Below, piece by piece: positions 1-8,546 of a stretch of DNA of 12,160 nucleotides. Origin of the DNA: Jimgerdemannia flammicorona. Lineage: Eukaryota; Mucoromycota; Endogonomycetes; Endogonales; Endogonaceae. Position 1 is the stretch's first letter, and each line of letters begins with the position of its first letter. The translations under genes were made by a program, and so were the position numbers. A model generated the notes under the pieces. That model was not told where the DNA came from and searched no databases. It saw nothing but the letters and a program-made list of their open reading frames with translations. The stretch spans positions 1 through 12,160 of the forward strand of contig RBNI01005759.1 in NCBI GenBank assembly GCA_003990745.1. The letters are read 5' to 3'.

Positions 1-610
1 GGGGGGGGTGGAGTGGGAAAAGACAATCGGGTCACTTAGCGAAAAGAAGTTTACTATGCATCGGTCTCTTTTTATGCCTGATTAGCTCTAATACGTCCAT
101 TCACGTCTCCAATCTTTACGCGCCATAAACTAGCTCGAAAACAAAGGTAGATTCCAGGCATTATTAAGGGAAACCGTCGAGAGTTCGTTCTGGCGCATCA
201 GCAGCTCATGGGAAGCCTCCAAGTTGCATTACGGCGTACCATCAATTCATTGAGGGTTATCGAGGTTCGTACCAGCGCCGCGTATCAAGGAGTTGCCGAG
301 GTCATTATAGCACGATAACAACTAGCCATCAAGAAAGGCCCCTGGACACATATCTGCTTATCATGGCGCATCGACACATTAAGCACCCTTTCCATCTTGG
401 CGCACAATCGTATCAAGCATTCCGGCACACTAGAAAGAGAAAGTGGGAGTTGTGGCGTGCAGCCCATAGTCGGCCCGTCTTAGTCGGCCGATACTCTAGT
501 AATCAGCGATGAACTCTTTCACTTGTGATCCTTCATTTCGTTTGTAATATAAAATATATTTTACCCTCCTCTACCGATGAAATATTGATATCGAAGTCAC
601 GTAGTTATCA
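1..610. other. Intergenic, no supported gene
   Basis: I see no convincing gene here. The longest ATG-initiated frame is a 60-codon minus-strand ORF (285-467) with no recognisable motif. The plus strand has only short frames broken by stops. The sequence opens with a run of eight G. The 9-bp word TAGTCGGCC occurs twice (467-475 and 481-489). Beyond about 540 the DNA becomes A+T-rich. Confidence 0.6.
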
Positions 611-626
611 GTTCATGGTCATGAAC
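611..626. repeat. Perfect inverted repeat, 7-bp arms
   Basis: The arms GTTCATG (611-617) and CATGAAC (620-626) are perfect reverse complements separated by two bases. It is the first of four inverted repeats in the next 290 bp. It could be a protein-binding palindrome or a DNA hairpin; no function can be assigned. Confidence 0.7.
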
Positions 627-630
627 CTAA

Positions 631-658
631 AGTGTGAAATAAAATAGTCTTTCACACT
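631..658. repeat. Perfect inverted repeat, 9-bp arms
   Basis: The arms AGTGTGAAA (631-639) and TTTCACACT (650-658) are perfect reverse complements around a 10-base A+T-rich loop. It starts four bases after the preceding palindrome, so the two form a paired hairpin unit. Confidence 0.7.
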
Positions 659-752
659 CCAACAAACTATTGAAGACATATTTTTGGCAGAGCATTCAAT
701 GTTTGCAAACAGCGAACTCGAACCATTCGGAACCTCCGTGATAATCATACTA

Positions 753-782
753 ATTACACTTGATGGCTTTTTCATGTGTAAT
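753..782. repeat. Imperfect inverted repeat, 11-bp arms
   Basis: The arms ATTACACTTGA (753-763) and TCATGTGTAAT (772-782) pair at ten of eleven positions around an 8-base loop. It is the third inverted repeat of the cluster. No coding or known regulatory context is evident. Confidence 0.6.
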
Positions 783-842
783 AGGCTTCCAACATACGAC
801 GGTACAAATATTCATTTTATATTTTATTGAATGATCTGTCAG

Positions 843-900
843 CCGGTGCGTTGACGTAAATTAAGTAGTGATAGCGATACCATAATTCGTCAACGCTGGC
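843..900. repeat. Long bulged inverted repeat
   Basis: GCGTTGACG (848-856) is the exact reverse complement of CGTCAACGC (888-896). Pairing continues inward with AATT on both sides if a two-base TA bulge (857-858) is allowed, and outward weakly through GCC/GGC. The loop holds about 24 bases. This is the strongest hairpin of the 611-900 cluster and resembles the terminal-repeat layout of a very small palindromic element, although no target-site duplication was recognised. Confidence 0.6.
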
Positions 901-1421
901 AGTTAACCATATAGACAATATCGATTACAAAAATACACCTGCTCGCCTAAAATTCTCTATTGGATCAACAGACGTCCGCATTGTCCAAACGTTCCTTGAT
1001 AGAAGGCGCGTACGGCGAAAAAAGAACCGGCGTGTGTTGCTGTCAGGTAGAAATGGGATTTACGTTTGTCAAGTGAACGGTTGTGCCGTATTCCATAGGC
1101 TGTTGACTTTAATCAAATATTGCGATATATGATAGAAGAACGTTTGTAGCTCTATAGTTTCCCCTCTTATTGAACCAGTTAGATGATGAACCTTGTTGTT
1201 GGTATACATTGTTTGTGCGCATACACCTTGGTGGGATTTTAAGAAGGTTCAACTTACCCTGATGGTGCAGATTCCGATTCGCCATCTTCAAGGTCATTGT
1301 TAGTACTGCTTTTTTTCTCGAGTTTGCATCAGATGCATATTGCAAGCTTTTTGTTTGGAGAAAAGAGAAGCGGATTGTGGTAAAGTCGTGTGAGCTAGAG
1401 GAGCATAATTTGGGGAATTTA
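901..1421. other. Intergenic, no supported gene
   Basis: No supported gene was found. The only longer frame is on the minus strand (1109-1345); it opens with TTG, not ATG, and shows no motif. Composition is mixed and unremarkable. Confidence 0.6.
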
Positions 1422-1518
1422 TGACGTCACACTGGAGACTTTGCCGTCACGACGGTAAGAAGATTATGGTGGCCAGTCTGAATGGTAACGTCACAGTCTC
1501 TGTGTGACGTCACAGTCT
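1422..1518. promoter_or_regulatory. CRE-like TGACGTCA site cluster
   Basis: Two perfect palindromic TGACGTCA octamers lie at 1422-1429 and 1505-1512. Further CGTCA cores occur at 1445-1449 and 1489-1493. The 12-mer ACGTCACAGTCT is directly repeated (1488-1499 and 1507-1518). The outer parts (1422-1440 and 1495-1512) also form an imperfect inverted repeat. TGACGTCA is the established binding site of ATF/CREB-type bZIP factors. The cluster lies 300-400 bp upstream of the RING-like ORF starting at 1825, so it could be an upstream activating region for that gene. The regulatory role is inference. Confidence 0.5.
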
Positions 1519-1778
1519 TCAGTCTTGATGGTGGCGTGTACTGTTGTATGTCACTACTGGGCGTTTATTTTATGGCCTTACTAACTCTCAATATCGATAA
1601 TACCTATCACTGTACTTATTTTATATCAAACTACTCATTTGATCCATAGGAGCTGTTGCCATTGTCAGATGTCATATGTAATACTTTTTGAGACAGTGTG
1701 CCGTTGATATCTGTTTGTGGGGCGCGGAGTGTTTAATTTCAACAGTAGACGGCACTTCCAAATATGGAATTCATGACC

Positions 1779-1792
1779 ATTGGGATATAAGG
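1779..1792 (+). promoter_or_regulatory. Possible core promoter of RING-like ORF
   Basis: An inverted CCAAT box (ATTGG, 1779-1783) abuts a TATAA-containing stretch (1786-1790), about 35 bp before the ATG at 1825. The spacing leaves room for only a very short 5' leader, so this is a weak call. Confidence 0.25.
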
Positions 1793-1824
1793 ACATAGGA
1801 CATCATTTTATCATTTTATCCACT

Positions 1825-2283
1825 ATGGACAACAACACTACTCGATGCGATGTTTGGTACGAAGTACTTCACTTCGTTTTTAAAGAAACGTACGAGCCGA
1901 CCGCTGACAATAACTTCGTCTCGTTCTCACCAGACTGCTGGGTCTGCAAAGGCGAGCCTGCTATGGAGTTGAATGTTATATCTACACTACCGTGCATGCA
2001 CACATTTCACTTCGGATGCATTCAGCCCTGTCTTCGTTGCGAAAGCGTCGGCGCACATTGCCAACCACAGGCTTCAAAGTTGCCCGCTGTTACAACACAA
2101 TTCCCGCTGCTTGTGTACAATGCAAATCGCTTGAGCATGTCGAACTACCTGGTGACTAGCATTTTTTTCGTATTTGTATGTCTCGAATGGGTATCATATA
2201 TTTTGACACGCATTATGAGCTGTTATCACTTGGATAGTGACTTTGTGCCAATCAATAAAGCTCATTGGGTTTTCTCTGGGTAA
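1825..2283 (+). CDS. RING-H2-like zinc-finger protein with C-terminal hydrophobic segment
   Basis: The ORF encodes 152 residues and starts at the first in-frame ATG; the frame stays open upstream to a TTG at 1780 but lacks an earlier ATG. A cross-brace pattern is visible: C38-x2-C41-x15-C57-x1-H59-x2-H62-x2-C65-x3-C69-x2-C72. This matches the RING-H2 order of zinc ligands. The loop between ligands six and seven is three residues, one shorter than the usual minimum of four, and the tryptophan common there is missing, so ubiquitin-ligase activity is doubtful. Residues 108-131 are strongly hydrophobic and could form one membrane span. Alternatively that stretch is an unspliced intron: a possible 68-bp intron at 2152-2219 starts GTGACT and ends TATGAG. 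No family name was recognised. The stop codon lies only 67 bp before the NTH1 start on the same strand. Either the 3' UTR overlaps the NTH1 promoter or this ORF is not an independent gene. Confidence 0.45.
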   Translation: MDNNTTRCDVWYEVLHFVFKETYEPTADNNFVSFSPDCWVCKGEPAMELNVISTLPCMHTFHFGCIQPCLRCESVGAHCQPQASKLPAVTTQFPLLVYNANRLSMSNYLVTSIFFVFVCLEWVSYILTRIMSCYHLDSDFVPINKAHWVFSG

Positions 2284-2350
2284 TTTGTGGCTTCGCATCG
2301 TCGTTGAAAACGCGCTCTTTCCATGTAACGCACTTCTTGCACCCTGCTAA

Positions 2351-4109
2351 ATGGACCTTCGCCGAAGTGCTCGCACCACCCGTTCCCTATCCACCATGAC
2401 CTCCAAATACTTCTCCGCCGCGCCGACCGTCGATGGTGCTTTGGCAAAACGAGAGCCCGTAGAATCTAGCACGGGCCTCGCCGACCGCGTGAAGCTCCGC
2501 TTGCGTACGCCGTCCGCCGTCGTCCAACCCGAGCAAACCACCGCAGCCATTGACTCTGACTCGTCGGTCCTGACCCCACCGCAAACACTATCCTCGCGCG
2601 CGCGCAAACACGTTGAAATCGCCGTTGAGAAGTCGGAGGCACCGTCGTTACCTTCTCCACGCAAAAAGGCCCGCACCAGGACAACCTCCACTGGTTCCAG
2701 CGTCGCAGCGCCGGCTACAGCACCCGTGGGCTGGGAGACCACGTATGATTTGATTAAACGGTATCGAGCAACGACTATCGCGCCTGTGGATACGATGGGA
2801 TGCGAGAGGCTGGCGGAGGCGGGGGAGAATGTGGATCCCAAGGTCGGTAGGGCAATTAGTTTGGGCCGTTTATCGTATCCATATATGCTATAGGCACATG
2901 AGGCGAAACCCTCACATCCATTTATCACGCCACCCAGACGACTCGCTTCCAAACGCTGGTCTCCCTGATGCTCTCTTCGCAGACCAAGGACCAAGTAACT
3001 GCTGCCGCCATCGCGAATCTCCGAGCCCGGCTTCCCGGCGGGCTGACGCTGAAGAGCGTACTCGAGTGCGACGCCAATTTATTACAAAGCTGCATATGCA
3101 AGGTCGGATTTCACTCAAGGAAGACAGAGTAGGTTTGCTTGATAGGTGCCGGAGCGATATGAATATGGGATGGTTAGAGGAATATTGTTGTGAGCATTGG
3201 CGAATCTACGAATCATATATTGTGCCTCATACGAATACCTCATCCCATACCATATCAGCTACATTAAGCAAGCCGCACGCATCTGCCAGGAGCAGCACGG
3301 CGGCGACATACCCGACACGATCGAGGGGCTGATGGGTCTACCTGGCGTTGGGCCGAAGATGGTGAGTTGACTAGAGATAGAGATAGTAGCAGAGCTAACG
3401 GTCGTTAGGATAGAATGAGTATGTGGGCCATTGCCGGTTCTAGTCTCATGTGAGCTGCCAATCGCGTTTATTCCTTCGTACCAGGGGTACTTGGCTCTCC
3501 AGTGCGCGTGGAACAAGTAAGCCTTACCATCTTTGCTAATCTGGGAAGCGGCAAATCCCGGAGCGAGATTTTATACCCTTATTCCATTCATATCATCTTC
3601 CAGAAACGCCGGCATTGGAGTAGACGTCCACGTGCACCGGATTACCAACCGGCTTGGATGGTGTGATACCGAGAAGGGTGGGCCAGAGGCGACTCGCAAG
3701 GTTCGTTGTTTTCTTTAACATTTGATTGGATTGTTTCACGTGATCTGACGAGTGAATATCGTGCCTACCAACCTTCTTACCCATTCAATCCTCTACTTCT
3801 CAGGCCCTTGAATCTTGGCTTCTCCCCACGCACTGGCAAGCCATCAACCCGTTACTCGTTGGCTTCGGGCAAACGACGTGTCTCCCTCGTGGCCCGCGGT
3901 GTGAGGAGTGTCCCGTGCGTCAGAGGTGCCCATCGGCGAGGAAGTACATAAAATTGAAAAGGGTAAAGAGGGAGATAAAGGTTGAGGAGGGGATTGTGAA
4001 AGTAGAGGTAAAGGAGGAGGCCATGGTGAAGCGAGAGGTCGAAGAGGAGAAGGAAGAGGCGGCGGAGGCGGAGGCGGAGGCGATAGTTAAGGAGGAGATA
4101 GAGTGGTAG
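2351..4109 (+). CDS. NTH1: Endonuclease III homologue, DNA glycosylase/AP lyase, six exons
   Basis: A bifunctional base-excision-repair enzyme of the HhH-GPD superfamily that removes oxidised pyrimidines and nicks abasic sites. Exons: 2351-2842, 2938-3128, 3259-3361, 3485-3516, 3604-3700, 3804-4109, giving 406 residues. All five introns (87-130 bp) are GT-AG and preserve frame and family consensus across each junction. Conserved parts: PVDTMGC (146-151), LSSQTKDQVT (around 179), the helix-hairpin-helix LPGVGPK with catalytic Lys261, the VDVHVHR segment with catalytic Asp280, and the [4Fe-4S] ligands C331-x6-C338-x2-C341-x5-C347. Residues 1-20 are basic and Ser/Thr-rich, which would suit mitochondrial import; PRKKARTR (103-110) looks like a nuclear localisation signal. 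The roughly 54-residue tail after the cluster is an extension beyond the usual end of the family, rich in Lys and Glu. The ATG at 2351 is chosen because it opens the exon; Met16 is an alternative start. Confidence 0.95.
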
Positions 4110-4239
4110 TGTACATATATTTGGAAATGGGTGGTGATATGTTTCACAGCGGTTACTAATGACTCATTACGGGCGAATGGTGTTGTTGAATCCAATGTGG
4201 TCGCAGCATACGGCGTGGCCGGATTGGATGGGCGTGGAC

Positions 4240-4290
4240 TCCATAATGTATTCCTTTTTTTTTTTTTTTCGCATCGACGTGTCCATAGTG
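4240..4290. repeat. Poly-T tract between near-identical 9-mers
   Basis: A run of 15 T (4255-4269) sits between TCCATAATG (4240-4248) and TCCATAGTG (4282-4290), which differ at one position. The arrangement resembles the poly-A end of a tiny minus-strand retroposed fragment between duplicated target sequence, but the repeats do not abut the tract. Confidence 0.35.
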
Positions 4291-5150
4291 ATTAGCAGTG
4301 CCAATATTGTCTATCCAATTTGGAAACCAGCTCAAGTATAAATTCGGCAGGCCGCGAAACAAAATTCCCAAACGACGTTAAGAACGGTTTTCCATGCACT
4401 GCTTGTAATGAAAGCGTCTTGCGTTGACATTATTGTTTTTTCAAATTTAAACCGCTATCCTGCGTTGAGGGTACAAATTGGATGATAAATTAGAGACGCC
4501 TATCCAGCCAACTGCTCAACCCACACCACAATATATTTACATGACCACAGATGATCTTTGTCAGCATTGTATACGTGGCCCCCCAGTTTGTCTCCTCGAT
4601 TGAGACGCGGAAGGAGTCACAAAGCGTCGAGTGTCGAACGGGGTGGGATGTGTGTTGTACATATGTAATTGGACGTGTGACAAAAAGCAAGATATAAAAA
4701 CGAAAATAGGAGAAGGGTGACATGTACGAGAATACCGTAGATGATAGAGAGGATGCTTAGTTGAGGATGATGCTACCAATACTGTAATTGGGGCACCTGC
4801 AACACATCATTTATTATTCACGATCTCGTCGGTCTCTCTTACGTATCCGATCCCTATCCGGCCTCTTTAACGCTGCGGCGGAGTAGGTCTTTCGGTATGG
4901 AGATAAGAGAATAGTCAATGCTATCTGTGAAGACAGAGAAAAAAAAAAAGAGAGGTCAAAGTTGTGTCCAACCTAATTCAGATCACATACGCAAACCGCC
5001 AAAGGTGTTAGTTGTTTCGCCTTAGCGCTCTTCCACGAAGCCGACGAACGGGCACGTAGAGTAAAAACCGCGGATAAATTTAGGAACGTCTGGGTGGAGT
5101 TTAGCGGAGGGACCGAGTTGGCGATTTCCATCACGAAATGCTTTTGGGTA

Positions 5151-5215
5151 TTTGTATCTAGCAATTCAAAAAAAAAAAAAAAAAAAAAAAAAAATTCTCT
5201 TATGCTTTGTATCTA
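5151..5215. repeat. Poly-A tract between perfect 10-bp direct repeats
   Basis: TTTGTATCTA occurs at 5151-5160 and again at 5206-5215. Between them lie 7 bases, a run of 27 A (5168-5194) and 11 bases. A poly-A run between identical short direct repeats recalls a retroposition scar. The repeat does not directly follow the A run, as it would in a fresh insertion, so slippage or chance remain possible. Confidence 0.45.
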
Positions 5216-6554
5216 TATTGAATTTATATCTCCTCATGCTGCCGAGGCTAAGACAAACACCATGCAAAGAAAGCTTGCGGAATAATTGGAAGGAAAATAG
5301 TGGCTCCGCGGTCAATTCCTTCCAGTAGACAAGTGCTCCGAACGGGACGGGACATTGTCGTTCTACGTGCCAATCCGAGATTATCCACATGCGACAGAAA
5401 AATGGAGGACGAAGCTTCTTCTAATGCATTAGAGTAGCCCTATTGACTAATCCAAACAACTTGGGCGCCAGTAAAGAGTTTGTGGGATGCTGAAACCACG
5501 CTATTGTTAACCATGTCACTTGAGCCAATGGAAACGGGGCGCACAACGATCAACTGCTTGTCACTCTGAAACATCAAAGGTATTCTCGAGTCGACGGCTC
5601 TCGCTCATGCTCGACCTTGCCTTTGTCTTCAAGAAATAAATGGAGCCAAAGTCGTTGTCATAAACCTGCTTGCCCGCGCGACAACACTTCCCAAACCACA
5701 ATTTTGTCTTGATCGCGGCAGGTGTTGGGTATAGGCCATCGGAACACTCATATCGCAAGCCATTCCCCCTCAATGAATTTTGCGCATCAATACCACCCTC
5801 TCCCATCTCTTCGAAGCTTGCGGTTGATAAGATTCGTTTGAAACCTCTGCTAACGTTTTGGTTACAACGTTTTCAAGTAATATTTTTGCTGACACGACGC
5901 GAATATGGGTTCGACAAGCCATTTAAACCACCACAATTCACGGATCCGATCCTGAAACGCGGCTTCAATCGACTAAAACACGGAATGTCCGTCCCTTGCG
6001 CACGTTATCCATGCAGGTGTGTATGACAAAGTCGCAGTAACAAACATCGGTAGAACACTTCTATAGAAACTCTTTCTTTTTGGCTCTCTTTTTGCGACGT
6101 TGTGCCGCGTGGGGTGTACCCAAGGTACGGAGGCTGTTGACTGTCGTGTTTGAATTTTCGTCTCTCTTTCGAAGACCTTCTTTTATTTCGCAATGGGGTA
6201 GTAAGTTGTGGCAACAAACAATATAAAAAAATAAGTAAAGGAACCCCTTGTCAACCAAAGGTCGATCAGTCGGTTCAATTTGCTTTACGGACTGGCCTAC
6301 AATTCACCACACATAAGGGGGAATCATGTGTTGTAAATAACGTACGCACTTGCAAGGAATTTTCTTCAGTTATTGTGTCAAGATGTAATTTCGAAATGTG
6401 TCCAGGCCAGATTTTAATAACAACATATATTTACAATCATCAAGCCGGAAAGATAAAATAGCGGATCGATGTCCGAGTACCGGAAAACTGACAAAAATAT
6501 AAATATATAACAAAGCAAGGGAACGTTCGCCTTACTGAACGAAGCAATTTTTTG

Positions 6555-7409
6555 TTAAATCATCTGGTCATCCTCAGGATCCCTCAGGAACTCCACCAGT
6601 CTCGCGATCCTCACGTTCACGTCCTCGTCCGCCTTCAGCACAATCGCCCGACACTCGCGGCGATCGAAATCTTCGGCTGGGCCCTTTGGCCACAACTCCA
6701 ACTCCGTTAATGCCGGAGCAACCGAAAGCAGTGCGCGACCGGGACACCGGTTCCGGATTCGGTGAGAGCCGCGCGCGCTCTGGACAGCAAGACGCCGGAG
6801 ACGGGGTAGGACAACGTCCTCGGCTTCGTAGGACACAAAAGAGCGAATGCTGAACCGTCCGCATCTGTCGAGGATGGTCAGGCTTGTCAGCGTCTTGAAG
6901 GAGGTGAGAGTTGCCATCACGCGGGGTACTACAGTGACGATCTTGCAATCGAAGATCGCTTCGTGCACATTTTTTAGCTGCTTCGTCATAGCCGCGAGCC
7001 GGAAACTGCATGTAGCATGGCGGATGATTATTTTTGGTGTGTTTGGAAGTGACGTAAGGACAAAGTCGATGAGCTCGCCAATGGGGTTGTCGAAGAACTT
7101 GATCTCTTGTATGGTGCCGTCGAGCGTCGGAAGCTGGGCCTTGATCTCCTGGCAGATGGATATGCGGGCTCGGTTAGTGCCGTTAGATACGACAGGAAAC
7201 AAGTCCGCATCCACGACCAGCTGGCGGACGGAGGGGTAGAGCGTCGGCGGGAATGGGCAGTTGCGCAAGACCAGGCTGCCGAAGTGCTTGGACCTTGACG
7301 CGAAGTGTAGGTGGCGGCTCGCCATGTTGAAATTCTTGAGGTCGACGCCGTGGAGGTACGAGACTATGGACTCGAGCACCGGATAGACATTGGCGATGTG
7401 GGTGGGCAT
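6555..7409 (-). CDS. F-box-like protein with leucine-rich C-terminal part
   Basis: An intact 284-residue, intron-less ORF. Residues about 6-42 match the F-box layout, with alternating hydrophobics and a VLESIVSYL...DLKNF...ASRHLHFAS pattern. An F-box normally binds Skp1 and places the protein as substrate receptor of an SCF ubiquitin ligase. The remainder shows loosely spaced leucine-rich segments (around residues 120-185, 205-215 and 228-242, for example LPRLRRLAV and LTELELW) like the LRR-type second half of many fungal F-box proteins. It is shorter than many such proteins (often 400-600 residues), so few repeats are present. The ATG at 7409 is the first in frame and is preceded by a TATA-like sequence. 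The coding part is visibly richer in G+C than its flanks and its third positions favour G or C, which supports real coding. The many frames on the opposite strand are shadows. The specific substrate is unknown. Confidence 0.75.
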   Translation of the reverse strand: MPTHIANVYPVLESIVSYLHGVDLKNFNMASRHLHFASRSKHFGSLVLRNCPFPPTLYPSVRQLVVDADLFPVVSNGTNRARISICQEIKAQLPTLDGTIQEIKFFDNPIGELIDFVLTSLPNTPKIIIRHATCSFRLAAMTKQLKNVHEAIFDCKIVTVVPRVMATLTSFKTLTSLTILDRCGRFSIRSFVSYEAEDVVLPRLRRLAVQSARGSHRIRNRCPGRALLSVAPALTELELWPKGPAEDFDRRECRAIVLKADEDVNVRIARLVEFLRDPEDDQMI

Positions 7410-8501
7410 AGTTTGCGGAGATATATTGTATGTATTGACGAAAGTTTAGTATATATACATCCTTTCTATGGCGCAGCGTGTTCGCCGTCGTCAAGTAAGC
7501 TCGTGACCCCCATCATAAACCTACGTCACATAATTAATTACTTGGTGAACGCATGTATATATATACTTAAATGTAATTATAGCGCAGGTATTCAATGGTA
7601 CTCAATGTACCATACCAAAGTTTGTGATGCTGGATCAGGGCACCTACACGACTTTGCGGGAGTGTTGGTTTACCGCGAAATTGAACGGACGTCGCGAGAA
7701 ACGCAGGAATGGCGATGATTGGCTCGTAATGAATGCAACGAGACATAGGGAACTACAACTCTCGAAAAGAAAACTTTAATGAGAATTGGCGGCATTGTAA
7801 GAACTCCGCCTAAGGGCTCGCTTTTGCAAAGGCGAAACCGGTTTTGACTTGAACATTTTTTTTTTTTTTTTGTAAATTATATAGAATCGCCAAAATAAAA
7901 TATATGTAGGAAAATCCGAAGCGCACTCAAACTCGTACCGACACACACACATACCCGCACACACAATCGCTCATTCGCACAATATATCTACCTCCCGAAA
8001 TAACAAGAGGCGTAAACCAGATGAAGACCTCAACCTCTCCAACCCACCCAATCGGCACCAAGTCCCATTGACACCGATGAAAATCAGCGAAAGCATTTAT
8101 AGACTTAGTACATATTATCGATGGATTTCATAGCAAACCGGGCCGCCGTCATTTTGTGTCGAAGCTTCGTAATGAGTTCCCCAATGACACTCTTAACGAT
8201 TATTTGGCTCAGTAAGATTTACGATGGACCCTGCGCCACCCCTTCCCAATATGTGGACTTTTGAAATTTAGAACGTATGTGGAATACAAAACCCCCCCAG
8301 AAATGGACGTTTAGCCTTTGTAATAATGTATTGGTTGGTTGTGACTTAGACATGGGCTTCCGAAATTGGATCGCTGTTGCCAGTTCATTTCTACAAGTAA
8401 TCCATTGGTTTGCCGATTCTACGGTTTTGTCATCCTTTTTCAGAAATCTGGTAACACTCGATATTATATTAATAAGGCGAGCTTGGAGTCCACCAATCAA
8501 G

Positions 8502-8502
<1 letters not shown>
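7410..8502. other. Intergenic, no supported gene
   Basis: No supported gene was found. The stretch contains the F-box upstream region, a T16 run (7856-7871) and interrupted AC dinucleotide repeats at 7941-7965. An ATG-initiated plus-strand frame (8277-8519) has no motif and runs into the poly-T tract. Its minus-strand overlap (8219-8500) opens with TTG. Neither is called. Confidence 0.55.
7449..7458 (-). promoter_or_regulatory. TATA-like box of the F-box gene
   Basis: The palindrome GTATATATAC lies 39-48 bp upstream of the F-box ATG (7409) on the minus strand. It is the only strong TATA-like element in that promoter. A start site downstream of it would leave a very short 5' leader. Confidence 0.4.

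Positions 8503-8546
<44 letters not shown>

Larger units (their letters stand above)
4110..6554. other. Long intergenic stretch, no supported gene
   Basis: About 2.4 kb between NTH1 and the F-box gene, which is encoded on the opposite strand and converges on it. The longer plus-strand frames (5670-6026, 6150-6461) open with TTG and lack an early ATG. ATG-initiated minus-strand frames at 4490-4723 and 5561-5806 show no recognisable motif. The stretch holds homopolymer runs of T (4255-4269) and A (4939-4949, 5168-5194). I see no clear AATAAA signal after the NTH1 stop. Confidence 0.55.

Noticed and set aside
285..467. 60-codon minus-strand ORF with ATG
   Set aside because: Short, no recognisable motif, no promoter or neighbour support; this length is expected by chance.
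714..724. GGTTCGAGTTC on the minus strand, resembling a tRNA B box
   Set aside because: The surrounding bases do not form a T-arm stem, and no acceptor stem or A box is found at the right distance.
1109..1345. 78-codon minus-strand frame
   Set aside because: Begins with TTG rather than ATG and shows no domain.
2347..2994. Long minus-strand frame opposite NTH1 exon 1
   Set aside because: Antisense shadow of a G+C-rich coding exon; the plus-strand product is a conserved enzyme.
2829..3332. 167-codon plus-strand frame across NTH1 exons 2-3
   Set aside because: Reads the conserved exons in the wrong frame and runs through two well-supported introns.
4490..4723. 77-codon minus-strand ORF with hydrophobic N-terminus
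   Set aside because: The apparent signal-like start is not followed by a recognisable mature protein; no promoter evidence.
5561..5806. 81-codon minus-strand ORF with ATG
   Set aside because: Somewhat protein-like but no motif and no convincing splice continuation; left uncalled.
5670..6026. 118-codon plus-strand frame
   Set aside because: Opens with TTG; the first in-frame ATG lies close to its end; no motif.
6150..6461. 103-codon plus-strand frame
   Set aside because: Opens with TTG, no early ATG, no domain.
7311..7718. 135-codon plus-strand frame over the F-box start
   Set aside because: Antisense shadow of the F-box gene that continues into its promoter.
8219..8519. Overlapping frames on both strands before the T15-A28 tract
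   Set aside because: The minus frame starts with TTG, and the plus frame ends inside poly-T with no motif; no evidence of either being coding.
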